NCBI RefSeq assembly: GCF_007680605.1
Contig: NZ_VEIO01000006.1
Span: forward strand, 72,008 to 136,007
Origin: Paenibacillus xylanexedens
GTDB taxonomy: Bacteria > Bacillota > Bacilli > Paenibacillales > Paenibacillaceae
DNA: 64,000 nt
Direction of reading: 5' to 3'
Part shown: in pieces, positions 8,910-17,101 of the stretch
Layout of the letters: each line of letters begins with the position of its first letter
Numbering within the stretch: position 1 is the stretch's first letter
Made by a program: the position numbers and the translations under genes
Notes under the pieces: generated by a model
Databases searched by the model: none
What the model was told of the DNA's origin: nothing
The model's input: the letters and a program-made list of their open reading frames with translations, nothing else

Positions 8910-8963
8910 ATGAAGAAAAGGAAGGCAGAATGGATGCAGGAATGGGGCTCAAAGAATGAATAA
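8910..8963 (+). CDS. Possible 17-codon ORF between the BtrH-like paralogs
   Basis: ATG at 8910, with GGGG at 8899-8902 seven bases upstream, opens a 17-codon frame rich in Lys, Glu and Trp (starting MKKRKAEW). Its TAA at 8961-8963 overlaps the ATG (8956) of the next gene. It may be a leader that couples translation to the paralog, a tiny peptide product, or chance. There is no homology I can point to. Confidence 0.25.
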   Translation: MKKRKAEWMQEWGSKNE

Positions 8964-9990
8964 AATGAGGTTATTGACTGATTTAGCTGATTTAATGCAG
9001 CGACTACCTCAGAGCAATTCGGAGATCACAAACACGGATGCATGGCGATACGGGGCAGGCACCTATGCAGATGCGTTATATCCTATTTTATTACACCAAA
9101 AGTGGACACATCTTCCGCGCTATATGATTGCAGGCATGACAGCAAGTCTTTTTCGTTTCGTGGTGGACCGTCGTCTGACGACAGAATCCATCTCGGCATA
9201 TAACTGGATGGCAGAGAACTTTGTTGCTGCTGATTTCATCGGCGTGACAGCGAGTCAGGCTGCCGGGTTTTCCTTTGAACCGACGTTCCCACTCTATCAG
9301 AAGCAGGCATTGCATGATATTAAGGCCTCGATTGACCGGGGAACCGGGGCGGTGCTGTGGCATGATCAATTTGTGGTGGTTGTCGGATACGACGATGACG
9401 AGGAAGTCCTGTTTCTCTGCACAGGAGATGATCCTGACATGCTTCGTTTACCCTATTCCTTAGTCGGCCGGAATAACTCACCCTATTGGTATTATCAAGT
9501 GTTGGAAGCTCACCAATCCATCGATATGTGGGAGGTATGCAAGGAGTCGTTAATCCAGGCTGTATACAAATGGGAAACGCACGACTATATGCTGCCAGCG
9601 CAAGATTACGCTTGCGGTTCTGCCGCATACACCGCGGTTGCGGAGGTGCTGCAGTCCGGAAACTATGAGAGCCATCAGGCGGCAGCGGTGCTTCGCTATT
9701 ATGCTTATACAAGAGGGGACATCGCCTCATATGTCAGAGCGCTTGAACATTTATCGCCGCATATGGATCAAGTCATTGTAAAATATACACAGCTCGCTGA
9801 TCTCTATGCATCTATTGTTGAAGTACTGGATGATTCCGCGGCATGGGATGCAAGGGAACCGGAAAGTGTGCAGCAAGTTATTGAACTGATTCGAAACGCA
9901 GGGGGTACGGAACAGGCTGCCATTGATGCAATTAAACATGCTTTTCCTGAAACGATCAACAATCGCTTCTCGGATATTGGGCTCAGATAA
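8956..9990 (+). CDS. BtrH-like (papain-fold) protein, second paralog
   Basis: A 344-residue protein that follows the first paralog block by block: YMIAGMTASLFRFVVDRRL against the first's YMLAGYTGMAFKLSVHKRL, then ALYPIL, GAVLWHDQFVVVVGYDDDEE, and a C-terminal helical half with AYTAVAEVLQSGNYESHQAA. As in the first, the core-helix Cys is replaced. The His in LWHDQFVVVVGYDD sits where the catalytic His region of the fold would be. The ribosome site is weak (GGGGCTC), which fits coupling to the small ORF in front. A strong terminator follows, so WYL, paralog 1 and paralog 2 form one unit. The function is unknown. Confidence 0.6.
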   Translation: MNKMRLLTDLADLMQRLPQSNSEITNTDAWRYGAGTYADALYPILLHQKWTHLPRYMIAGMTASLFRFVVDRRLTTESISAYNWMAENFVAADFIGVTASQAAGFSFEPTFPLYQKQALHDIKASIDRGTGAVLWHDQFVVVVGYDDDEEVLFLCTGDDPDMLRLPYSLVGRNNSPYWYYQVLEAHQSIDMWEVCKESLIQAVYKWETHDYMLPAQDYACGSAAYTAVAEVLQSGNYESHQAAAVLRYYAYTRGDIASYVRALEHLSPHMDQVIVKYTQLADLYASIVEVLDDSAAWDAREPESVQQVIELIRNAGGTEQAAIDAIKHAFPETINNRFSDIGLR

Positions 9991-10036
9991 CAATACGACA
10001 CTTTAACATTGAATAAGCTGTACATCTAGACATGTT

Positions 10037-10076
10037 AGACACCAGAAAGGCGATAAGCCAATCTGGTGTCTTTTTT
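10037..10076 (+). terminator. Intrinsic terminator of the WYL/BtrH-like operon
   Basis: AGACACCAGA (10037-10046) pairs perfectly with TCTGGTGTCT (10062-10071), followed by TTTTTT. Confidence 0.9.
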
Positions 10077-10239
10077 GCATATCATTCGAGTTTCGAACTC
10101 AATAAGGATAAAAGCTGCTTTTAGAAAAATAATATATAAAATTTGAAATAAAGGTAATCTGAATCCCACTTCATTCCGAATATTATAATATATGGTCTTA
10201 TTTGGATGATGAATTCAAGGAATGAATGGGGGCAGAACG

Positions 10240-10428
10240 ATGGTACGGAACCCGGAAACCCTTCAGGAATGTATCGAAAACGCAAGGTTGAGACTTTACC
10301 AGATGGCAAACCAATATACGAGTCTGCAACATCCGGAAGTCATTCGTCAGTCGATGGTGCTGGATGAATTAATTAACGAATATAACGATGCCAAACGCTT
10401 TATTTCACAAAGGAACCATCATAGCTAG
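10240..10428 (+). CDS. Spo0E-like aspartyl-phosphate phosphatase
   Basis: A 62-residue protein predicted to be a helical hairpin. It has the Spo0E-family core: a helix with IENARLRLYQMANQY, then QSMVLDELINEY, matching the S-x-x-LD-x-LI-x-x-Y motif that contacts phosphorylated Spo0A. Members remove phosphate from Spo0A and delay sporulation. GGGGG at 10227-10231 is spaced for the ATG at 10240; the in-frame ATG at 10222 has its purine run touching the start. It ends inside the convergent gene at 10400, overlapping by 29 bases. Confidence 0.85.
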   Translation: MVRNPETLQECIENARLRLYQMANQYTSLQHPEVIRQSMVLDELINEYNDAKRFISQRNHHS

Positions 10429-10678
10429 GGTCAAGTGTACGAACGGCAGACTGAACCTCCGAAACAAGTCGTCCGCGTTCTTCGTAGAGCGGCATCTCTT
10501 CTTTAAACTGAAAGTGAATCGTTCGGACATCGCCTTCAGAGAATGTTATTTTTTGTGACTCTAATTCAATGAAAAATGAGTCATCAAACCTAAATCCGTC
10601 TCGATCCCGGTAGCAGTACATATAGTCAATATCCTTTTCTTCAACCACTAACACACCTTCTTCTGTCAACTTCATCAT
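10400..10678 (-). CDS. Conserved-looking small protein of unknown function
   Basis: A 92-residue acidic protein (MMKLTEEGVLVVEEKDIDY at the start) with an alternating beta pattern and no Cys motif, signal or membrane span. The ATGs at 10678 and 10675 share a very good GGAGGA ribosome site (10683-10688); longer in-frame starts lie upstream of that site and are less likely. It converges on spo0E, overlapping its last 29 bases. I do not recognise the family. The strong ribosome site and protein-like composition argue that it is real. Confidence 0.6.
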   Translation of the reverse strand: MMKLTEEGVLVVEEKDIDYMYCYRDRDGFRFDDSFFIELESQKITFSEGDVRTIHFQFKEEMPLYEERGRLVSEVQSAVRTLDPSYDGSFVK

Positions 10679-11161
10679 GGTATCCTCCTTCATAAGTGTG
10701 GAATGCAATATCTATTTACATTATATAGCATCTGTTAAAATTTGGGGATAGCTATATCATACATAACCTGAATATTTTATAACCTGAATGATTTCTGTTT
10801 TGCTTAGCTGTAGGAGTTTAGTCTTCAAGTAATCGTACGAAAGTCCGACAAGGATATAGGCAATTTCATAAATACACTGAAACGACGTTGTTAACATCTC
10901 ATTTCGGTGTATTTTTTGTGCTTCCTCCGAAGTTTCACGCCAGAGAAGGAACTCTTGATCAGAAGCAAGTAGGGGACAACCGTGCGTAAGACTTATTGTT
11001 GCGAGTATGACCGAGCGTGTAAAATATAGTTTGAATGCGAACGTTAATGCGCATTTTTATCATTCAATGTACAGACTGCTCAGGCAGTTTGAGATAGAAG
11101 CCGTCGTGGTGTTGGAGCAAGAGTACATACAACATGTTTTACGAGAAAGGCAGGAGATAGA
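10679..11161. other. Gene-free stretch with one hairpin
   Basis: No credible ORF on either strand. AATACACTGAAA (10871-10882) can pair with TTTCGGTGTATT (10902-10913), followed by TTTT on the plus strand: a weak terminator or leader hairpin. The promoter of the 11162 operon should lie in the right half. At 10741-10757 there is a 17-bp match in inverse orientation to 50-66. Confidence 0.5.
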
Positions 11162-12895
11162 ATGACAGCAGCATTGGAACAAGCTCTGGAAGAGATGATT
11201 CAGGCCATTCATGAATGGTTTGATGAGCAAACGGCACGTAAGGATTTAGAGCAGACGATCCAACGAACGAAACTGCAGATGGGCATATTCGATGATATCT
11301 TTGTTTTGTACAAGCCGGGAAGAACGATCGTGGATAGCCTGGATATGGGATGGGATGAAGGCTCATTATCGACGCAGGCGATCCGGTTTACAGAAGAAAT
11401 GGTACGCGCCGAAATCCAGCCAAGGCTGGTTGAAGTGGTTCAGGAAAAATTGGCTGAATGGGCAGATACACCGCTGATTGATTACCGGTTTACGTTTAGA
11501 GGGAAGTTTCCTACAAGCAACGGGATGCTGAAACTGACGTTGCTGGAATACATCAACGAAGAGAAAAGACAGCAGCTGCTGGAACGAATTCGTACGTATA
11601 CAGAGCATAAACTGGAGAATGGTGTGTACCCGACCAAGCCGCTTGAAACGACTTTTTTGGCAAAACATCTGCTTGATCCCGTGTTGTTTCCATCCATGGA
11701 TGCTGCATGGGTCATTAAACAATATGAACAGATTCAAACGTTGAATAAGGAACGGAAAGAGGCTCTCGCCGAGCACCGTCATACGATCATTTATGCGCTC
11801 ACGCTATGGGCGGAGAAGCAGTTTTTGCCACAGTATTTCGACGTGAAGATATCAGAATATTGTGAAAATGAATACACGTTGAAGCCGGATCAGAAGCTGG
11901 GCGGACTTGTTAAATATATAAATATAAGTAAGGATAAGGAAATGGATCAGGATTTCGATCTGGCTCAGGCTCAGGATGAGGGTTCACACCCCATCGATCT
12001 GCTCCTCTATGCAGCGGTGATGATTTTGCGTTTCGAACCTAGCTACAGCAAGCCAAGGGGGCTTAAATTTCTGGAACTCGCGAAGCAGCTCGGTAGTGAG
12101 CAGGCAGATCGGATGTTAACTGAGGGCAGTGGTGCATATAAGCCGGAAGATACCTATGTTAAAACGGAGCAGGTGGAGTGCCAGGCCAATGATGTTTTTG
12201 CGAGGATAACGATTCAGATACATCAGAAAGGACCAGGAGCATATCAACAGGCGATAGCCTTTATTATTCGTTTGCTGGAGCAGGGTTTCCCCAAGAGTTA
12301 TCACATCAAACTGAAATCAAAAGTAAAACAGTATCTTCCAATCAAGGGACTTGCCAAATCAGATACACACCGATTCTTTGCAAATGCTCTGGAATATCCG
12401 GAGCTGTATTCACTTCTGGAACAATACGCACGAGTAGCCATCCAGGAATTTGAGTTTTATGCTGATACAGAGGGGGAGAAGAGTGGAATGCCTGGAAGCT
12501 ATGCAGCTTTTGGGCTTGGACTTACGAGCGAGCAGTATTTTCCTCTGATTCACGATTATATGGGGCAGGTCGATGATGAGCATCAGATGATTCAGGACAA
12601 ATTTATTGCTGCCTTTGCCGATAAATATGGGGTGACAGCAGACTCAGTGCCGGTTCTCGTTCAGAGTTTGCGGCGTTCAACGGACGGACTGAAGCTCAAA
12701 TTGCTGCCGGAGTTCGAGCAGGAAGAGAAGCTTGAATGGCTACTGGAACAGGTTCAAGAGTTGGAATCCTATGAAGTTCAGCGTGTGCTCTATCCGATTT
12801 TTGGCAAGGTGGAGAAACTGGTCGCACTGGCTCGCAAGGCGGAGGGGAAACGAAAAGAATTATTACTGAGGCTGTCGAAGGCCGCAGGCCAATAA
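11162..12895 (+). CDS. Large protein of unknown function (DUF6138-like)
   Basis: A 577-residue, mostly helical, cytoplasmic protein without signal or membrane span. From memory it fits the family annotated as DUF6138, but I cannot confirm that here. The segment near residues 440-510 (GSYAAFGLGLTSEQYFPLI, then DDEHQMIQDKF) looks like the helical repeats seen in immunity proteins of polymorphic toxins; that is an inference from pattern only. AGGAG lies six bases before the ATG. It heads an apparent operon with an FGE-like protein and a membrane protein, starting about 100 and 6 bases after the preceding stops. Confidence 0.7.
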   Translation: MTAALEQALEEMIQAIHEWFDEQTARKDLEQTIQRTKLQMGIFDDIFVLYKPGRTIVDSLDMGWDEGSLSTQAIRFTEEMVRAEIQPRLVEVVQEKLAEWADTPLIDYRFTFRGKFPTSNGMLKLTLLEYINEEKRQQLLERIRTYTEHKLENGVYPTKPLETTFLAKHLLDPVLFPSMDAAWVIKQYEQIQTLNKERKEALAEHRHTIIYALTLWAEKQFLPQYFDVKISEYCENEYTLKPDQKLGGLVKYINISKDKEMDQDFDLAQAQDEGSHPIDLLLYAAVMILRFEPSYSKPRGLKFLELAKQLGSEQADRMLTEGSGAYKPEDTYVKTEQVECQANDVFARITIQIHQKGPGAYQQAIAFIIRLLEQGFPKSYHIKLKSKVKQYLPIKGLAKSDTHRFFANALEYPELYSLLEQYARVAIQEFEFYADTEGEKSGMPGSYAAFGLGLTSEQYFPLIHDYMGQVDDEHQMIQDKFIAAFADKYGVTADSVPVLVQSLRRSTDGLKLKLLPEFEQEEKLEWLLEQVQELESYEVQRVLYPIFGKVEKLVALARKAEGKRKELLLRLSKAAGQ

Positions 12896-12995
12896 ACGAT
12901 TCTTTTACCAATTAAACCAATTCATATAAATGACCTTGGCGATCCATTGAATAGTACAGTAGACACCATGAGATGTGATGAAAGGTGGAGTTAGG

Positions 12996-14108
12996 ATGGA
13001 AGCTTTAACAAGAAGCGTCTGGCAGGGGCTGTCCGAGCAGGACAAGCAAGAGTGGATGCAACGTATTGTGCTCCAGTTGCCTGAAGGGATGCAGTATGAG
13101 GGATTGCAGACGTTCGAACGCTATGGGCAGCGGACTCAGACCGGAGTGTTTACACACGATGAGCAGCGATTCGTATTTGTTCCAGGTGATCAGGTAACAT
13201 TAGGCTGGGAAAAGTGGCATCACGGAATGGATGAGCAAACGACTGCTGATCTGCACGAAACTGCAAGCAGTTACGGGATTGAGGACGTACAATCGTTTCT
13301 GGCAGGCCAGATGTCACCTGTGAGAGCGGTCAATATTGGCCCGATGCTTGTGGAGTGTGAGACCACCTCCCTGGGGTGGATTGAGGTAACCGAGGAAGAA
13401 GCATTTGCTCAGGAGCATGATGACTTTCCTAAAGCCTTAGCCGAATTCAAGGAATCAGGGCTGAATGAATATGAACTTCATCTGGAATTCAAACTGATTC
13501 AAGACCAAGGAGAGGTTCGCATTCTCTGGTTTAATGAAGGGATCGAACTGGAGGACATTGTAAAGGAAGAAACAGCGGCTGGATTCAGTTTGTTGACGGA
13601 AGACGAGTGGGAGTATATCTATGGTGGAGGTTGCCGCACGTTATTCCCTTGGGGAGACAGCTTTGACTATACGATGAGATTAAGACATTTGGGAATACCT
13701 CAAAATCAAGATCGGCTAGATCAATCGTTTGTTCATTCAGAAAAAGATACAGATACAGCTGTGGATACTGGGACAGATGCACTTACGGAGCCGACTGAAT
13801 CCTCGCGAGCTGGAGCAAATCATCACCAGTATGATTTGGAGTTGCCGAATTTCTTCGGTATACAGTTTACCGGAGATCCATATAAATACGAGCTTACGCT
13901 GGGTGCAGATGATGAAGTGATGCCAAAAGGCGGAGATGGCGGGGCTCTGATCTGTGGAGGAACAGGGCCATTGCTTAGCTTCCTGCCTGCTGCTTCGGTG
14001 TTTTTTCGGGATATGAATGTGGATGAGCTGGATTGGGAGGAAGTGATGGATGCGTTGTATTATCGCCGGGTCATCCGTCTGAGGGATGTAAAGATTAATG
14101 GAGAGTAG
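12996..14108 (+). CDS. FGE/sulfatase-modifying-factor-like domain protein
   Basis: A 370-residue protein. Near residues 195-225 it carries LLTEDEWEYIYGGG followed by FPWGD, closely matching the LPTEAEWEYAARGG...YPWGD hallmark of the formylglycine-generating enzyme/SUMF1 fold, and it ends with RRVIRLRD like that fold's last strand. The catalytic Cys pair near the C-terminus of true FGE is absent, and the first 190 residues are unrelated. It is therefore probably a non-enzymatic or altered member. Residues 235-280 are a low-complexity, polar linker. AAGGTGGAG precedes the ATG at 12996; GTG 12975 and ATG 12978 are poorer. It is the second gene of the 11162 operon. Confidence 0.65.
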   Translation: MEALTRSVWQGLSEQDKQEWMQRIVLQLPEGMQYEGLQTFERYGQRTQTGVFTHDEQRFVFVPGDQVTLGWEKWHHGMDEQTTADLHETASSYGIEDVQSFLAGQMSPVRAVNIGPMLVECETTSLGWIEVTEEEAFAQEHDDFPKALAEFKESGLNEYELHLEFKLIQDQGEVRILWFNEGIELEDIVKEETAAGFSLLTEDEWEYIYGGGCRTLFPWGDSFDYTMRLRHLGIPQNQDRLDQSFVHSEKDTDTAVDTGTDALTEPTESSRAGANHHQYDLELPNFFGIQFTGDPYKYELTLGADDEVMPKGGDGGALICGGTGPLLSFLPAASVFFRDMNVDELDWEEVMDALYYRRVIRLRDVKINGE

Positions 14109-14114
14109 TGTAGT

Positions 14115-14843
14115 ATGGCGGAGTACATGACAAACAACAATCAAACAGAACCTTCGGATGATGAGGTGAATGCTACAAATGGTGCCGTGATGTTTAAGGG
14201 AAAAACCTATCCGAAGGAAACGTTCGAGAACTATTTGGTTATTTATGCATCCGATGGAATTCGGCTGAGTGCCGGCACGCTGGTTTTGTTTTTTCTGAAT
14301 GTATTTCTGCTTATTCCGATCTTTAGTGTTCCATATCAATCTCTTTATGCATATCTTCTATTGCCACCATTAGCGATCTTGAACCTGTGGGCCATCGCTC
14401 TAATTATTGCTCCACGCAGACTTCAATTAAATTATGTATTGTTCCGGGGTGTATTTGGACTTGTGTGTTCAGTCAGTTTTATGGTGGTTATACAGAAGTT
14501 TGCGTACGGGACGTTGGGTATGACAACGCCATGGTATGTGATTGGTTCTTTCGTGATGTATGTATTTACTTTAATTCAATATGTGAGGTTTCGTTTGCAA
14601 AAATTAAAGCAGTCGCCTCGGCTTAACAAAATAGACAAAAACTTCAGGATGCCTATCGCTGTCATAGCCGTGATTTCAGGAGGGGCATACCTGATGGCTA
14701 ACATTTCACTGGCTTTCTTTACAGAACAGACGGTAGTCGTTATTTTGATTTGCGTATATAACATGCTTATCTTTGTTGTGTTTCACTTTGTTATGGACTT
14801 GCATCGGTATTACTGGCTGCGCCGAGTCATGAATGAAAAATGA
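14115..14843 (+). CDS. Multi-span membrane protein of unknown function
   Basis: A 242-residue protein with a hydrophilic N-terminus of about 55 residues and roughly six membrane spans, for example ALVLF-type LSAGTLVLFFLNVFLLIPIF, LLLPPLAILNLWAIALII, GVFGLVCSVSFMVVI, and paired spans near the C-terminus. It starts six bases after the FGE-like gene's stop, with GGAGAG overlapping that stop region, so it belongs to the same transcript. I recognise no family. Together with its partners it may anchor a complex at the membrane, which is speculation from gene order. Confidence 0.65.
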   Translation: MAEYMTNNNQTEPSDDEVNATNGAVMFKGKTYPKETFENYLVIYASDGIRLSAGTLVLFFLNVFLLIPIFSVPYQSLYAYLLLPPLAILNLWAIALIIAPRRLQLNYVLFRGVFGLVCSVSFMVVIQKFAYGTLGMTTPWYVIGSFVMYVFTLIQYVRFRLQKLKQSPRLNKIDKNFRMPIAVIAVISGGAYLMANISLAFFTEQTVVVILICVYNMLIFVVFHFVMDLHRYYWLRRVMNEK

Positions 14844-14978
14844 AGCTAAACGAATATCTCGTTTTTTATTTATGAATAAAGTTTTCATATATGGAATAAT
14901 TAGTGATGAAACTTTCAGATAAAGGAAATATACTTAACAAGTCTCAATCCAATCCATTATATAGAGAAGGAGTTAAGT

Positions 14979-16949
14979 ATGTCCAAAGAGTACAAGTGGT
15001 TTGTAGTCAGTGTTGTTGTTATATTTATCTTGATGTCTAACGTGTATGGATTCTCCGAGGCATCCGCTGCCTCACTTTCTCCAAGTGCACAGACTGGAGA
15101 ACGAGTGAGCTCATCTGCGGATCGGGTGCAACATAACATTCGTTTTGCAATCCGAGGCACCGAAGTTGAAGTTTCGACCGTGAAGACCAGTTTTGATACC
15201 GGTGAAATGAAAAGAAACAATTACCATTTTACAGATCCAGCGGTTCTTCCACGAATACATACGGGTGTGACGACAACCTCTCACCATTATGATCCGATCG
15301 TCAGTGATACATCATCAGGTTTAAAAGGATACATGGTTTATTACGCAACGGAAAAGAACGAGCAATACTATGTTTTGTATGAGTATGATTATAGTTCCAA
15401 CACCCTTCGCAAGGTTTATGAGAGTGAAAATCGTATATATATCGAACCGCAGCTGGGCATGTTTTACACCATGTACGAGAAAAATGCAGTGAAATATCAG
15501 TATTATTCGATGGCAACGGGAAAAAAAGTATATGCTCACGGGAAAATATATAAAGAAAGAGAGATTACTGACACGAAATATGCGGTATCGCCAATACCGA
15601 AGAATCGTGATTTCGGAGTATATTGTACATCGACGTTAAAAGATTGCCACTATCTGGAGTATGGTGGAATAAAGGGACAGAAGGCCAAAGTCAGCAATTT
15701 ACAGATGATGCATGATATGAAGACAAAGCTAACATCAAAAACATTCCAAGCAAGTTCAGATGTGCAACTTAGCGTTTCGCAGGGAAATGTACATGATCGG
15801 AAATCGGATTGGACTGTGATTGCAACCAAGAATGGCAAAAAAACGACACTGATTAAAGAGCGTGTTGGCTATGTACATTCCTTTGTATCCCCTGAAAGAA
15901 AGACATTGGTATTGGTCACAGAGAGTGGTCTGGATAGTAAAATGGAATCGTCCAAAGTACATCTCTATGATCTAAAAACACTAAAGAAAATTCGCTCCTA
16001 TGACTCACCGTATAAAGCTCGTACAGAAAGTATCCAATGGGTCACCGAGGATGAGTATGTAATTGAGCAATACTTTTCCAATCCAGGCGGATATCCGCCA
16101 TCTTTATATGTAATTTCCGAGAACAAACATCTCAAATTGAGATATGACACTTATCGTGACTGGAAAAATCACTGGAATTCGTTTCAGTTTTCTACGATTT
16201 TCTTTCCAATGGAGCCTGTAGCAATTAAGTCCGGTAATGGCGTATTAGCGTATAAAGGCCAGCCATCCTTCTATATGGGAGGTCAGAATTATGTTCCTTT
16301 GCAAGAATTTACGCAAGCCTTCCATATTCAATATCAGCTGAGCAAAGACCGGATCACCTTTACTCGTGGTCAGCGCTCTTCCAGCATAAACAAACTTTCG
16401 AGTCAATCAATAACTTTATACAATCAGACCTTTATTCCGTTAGGTCAATGGAATAAGGATCTGGGATTGAAAGTTTCAGAAACGAAGGGCGGAATTCATA
16501 GTAGAGAATTAATTTTGAGTGATGAAGAAAAGGGTACTGAACTGGCAATGGCTCCTAAAGATCTTGCGTTTCGAGCATATGCACGATGGATGAAGAGTGT
16601 TGGCGACGGTTACCAGTTAGATATGGTAAATACAAGAACAGTGGAATCACCAGTATCGGACCGGTTAGAAAGTGTAGTGTTAAATTTTGACGGTACGATC
16701 ACGTATGATTATCCTGAATCAACTTTGACTGAATTATGGTTTACCAGTCAGGATTTTAATACCGTCATTGGAACCTTGTCTGTATCCGATATTCCCGAGA
16801 AAAAGTGGGGGTTCACCACAGCTAAAATCCCTGCGAATGTCATACAAGACGGAATTGTGAATGTAATTGTTCCTAGGAAAAAAGGAATTTCAACCTATGT
16901 GCACTCGGTGAAACTTCCACCCCCGTTTGATAAAAACAAATTTGAATAG
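14979..16949 (+). CDS. Secreted beta-propeller-like protein with stalk-type domain
   Basis: A 656-residue exported protein. Residues 1-31 form a signal peptide (WFVVSVVVIFILMSNVYGF, cleavage near ASA). Residues 60-420 are beta-rich with repeated Y-x-V/L-Y-E and D-x-K-T-L segments like a TolB or WD-type propeller. Residues about 430-515 contain NYVPLQEFTQAFHIQY and FIPLGQWNKDLGL, the paired strands of a copper-amine-oxidase-like (stalk) domain. The C-terminus has a further beta domain. GAAGGAG precedes the ATG. The gene is richer in A+T than its neighbours. A perfect terminator follows. It probably works at the cell surface; the ligand is unknown. Confidence 0.65.
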   Translation: MSKEYKWFVVSVVVIFILMSNVYGFSEASAASLSPSAQTGERVSSSADRVQHNIRFAIRGTEVEVSTVKTSFDTGEMKRNNYHFTDPAVLPRIHTGVTTTSHHYDPIVSDTSSGLKGYMVYYATEKNEQYYVLYEYDYSSNTLRKVYESENRIYIEPQLGMFYTMYEKNAVKYQYYSMATGKKVYAHGKIYKEREITDTKYAVSPIPKNRDFGVYCTSTLKDCHYLEYGGIKGQKAKVSNLQMMHDMKTKLTSKTFQASSDVQLSVSQGNVHDRKSDWTVIATKNGKKTTLIKERVGYVHSFVSPERKTLVLVTESGLDSKMESSKVHLYDLKTLKKIRSYDSPYKARTESIQWVTEDEYVIEQYFSNPGGYPPSLYVISENKHLKLRYDTYRDWKNHWNSFQFSTIFFPMEPVAIKSGNGVLAYKGQPSFYMGGQNYVPLQEFTQAFHIQYQLSKDRITFTRGQRSSSINKLSSQSITLYNQTFIPLGQWNKDLGLKVSETKGGIHSRELILSDEEKGTELAMAPKDLAFRAYARWMKSVGDGYQLDMVNTRTVESPVSDRLESVVLNFDGTITYDYPESTLTELWFTSQDFNTVIGTLSVSDIPEKKWGFTTAKIPANVIQDGIVNVIVPRKKGISTYVHSVKLPPPFDKNKFE

Positions 16950-16961
16950 GCATGATCATAG

Positions 16962-16987
16962 GTACAGCCTCCGGGCTGTACTTTTTT
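16962..16987 (+). terminator. Intrinsic terminator of the 14979 gene
   Basis: GTACAGCC (16962-16969) and GGCTGTAC (16974-16981) form a perfect eight-pair stem with loop TCCG, then TTTTTT. Confidence 0.9.
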
Positions 16988-16997
16988 CATGAACAAA

Positions 16998-17062
16998 ACA
17001 CATACCAGATCGGCTTTTACGTCTGGAGAACGGATGAGCCGAAATGGTGTGTGTTTTATTGT
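16998..17062 (-). terminator. Long inverted repeat, terminator of the stalk-protein gene
   Basis: AAAACACA..ACCA..TCGGCT on one arm (from about 16998) matches AGCCGA..TGGT..TGTGTTTT on the other, about 22 bp with three mismatches. On the minus strand it is followed by TTTTGTTC. It lies 40 bases past the stop of the gene ending at 17102. Confidence 0.65.
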
Positions 17063-17101
17063 CAGTGCTTATCTTATGGTTTTCCCTCAAATATGAAACG
17101 T

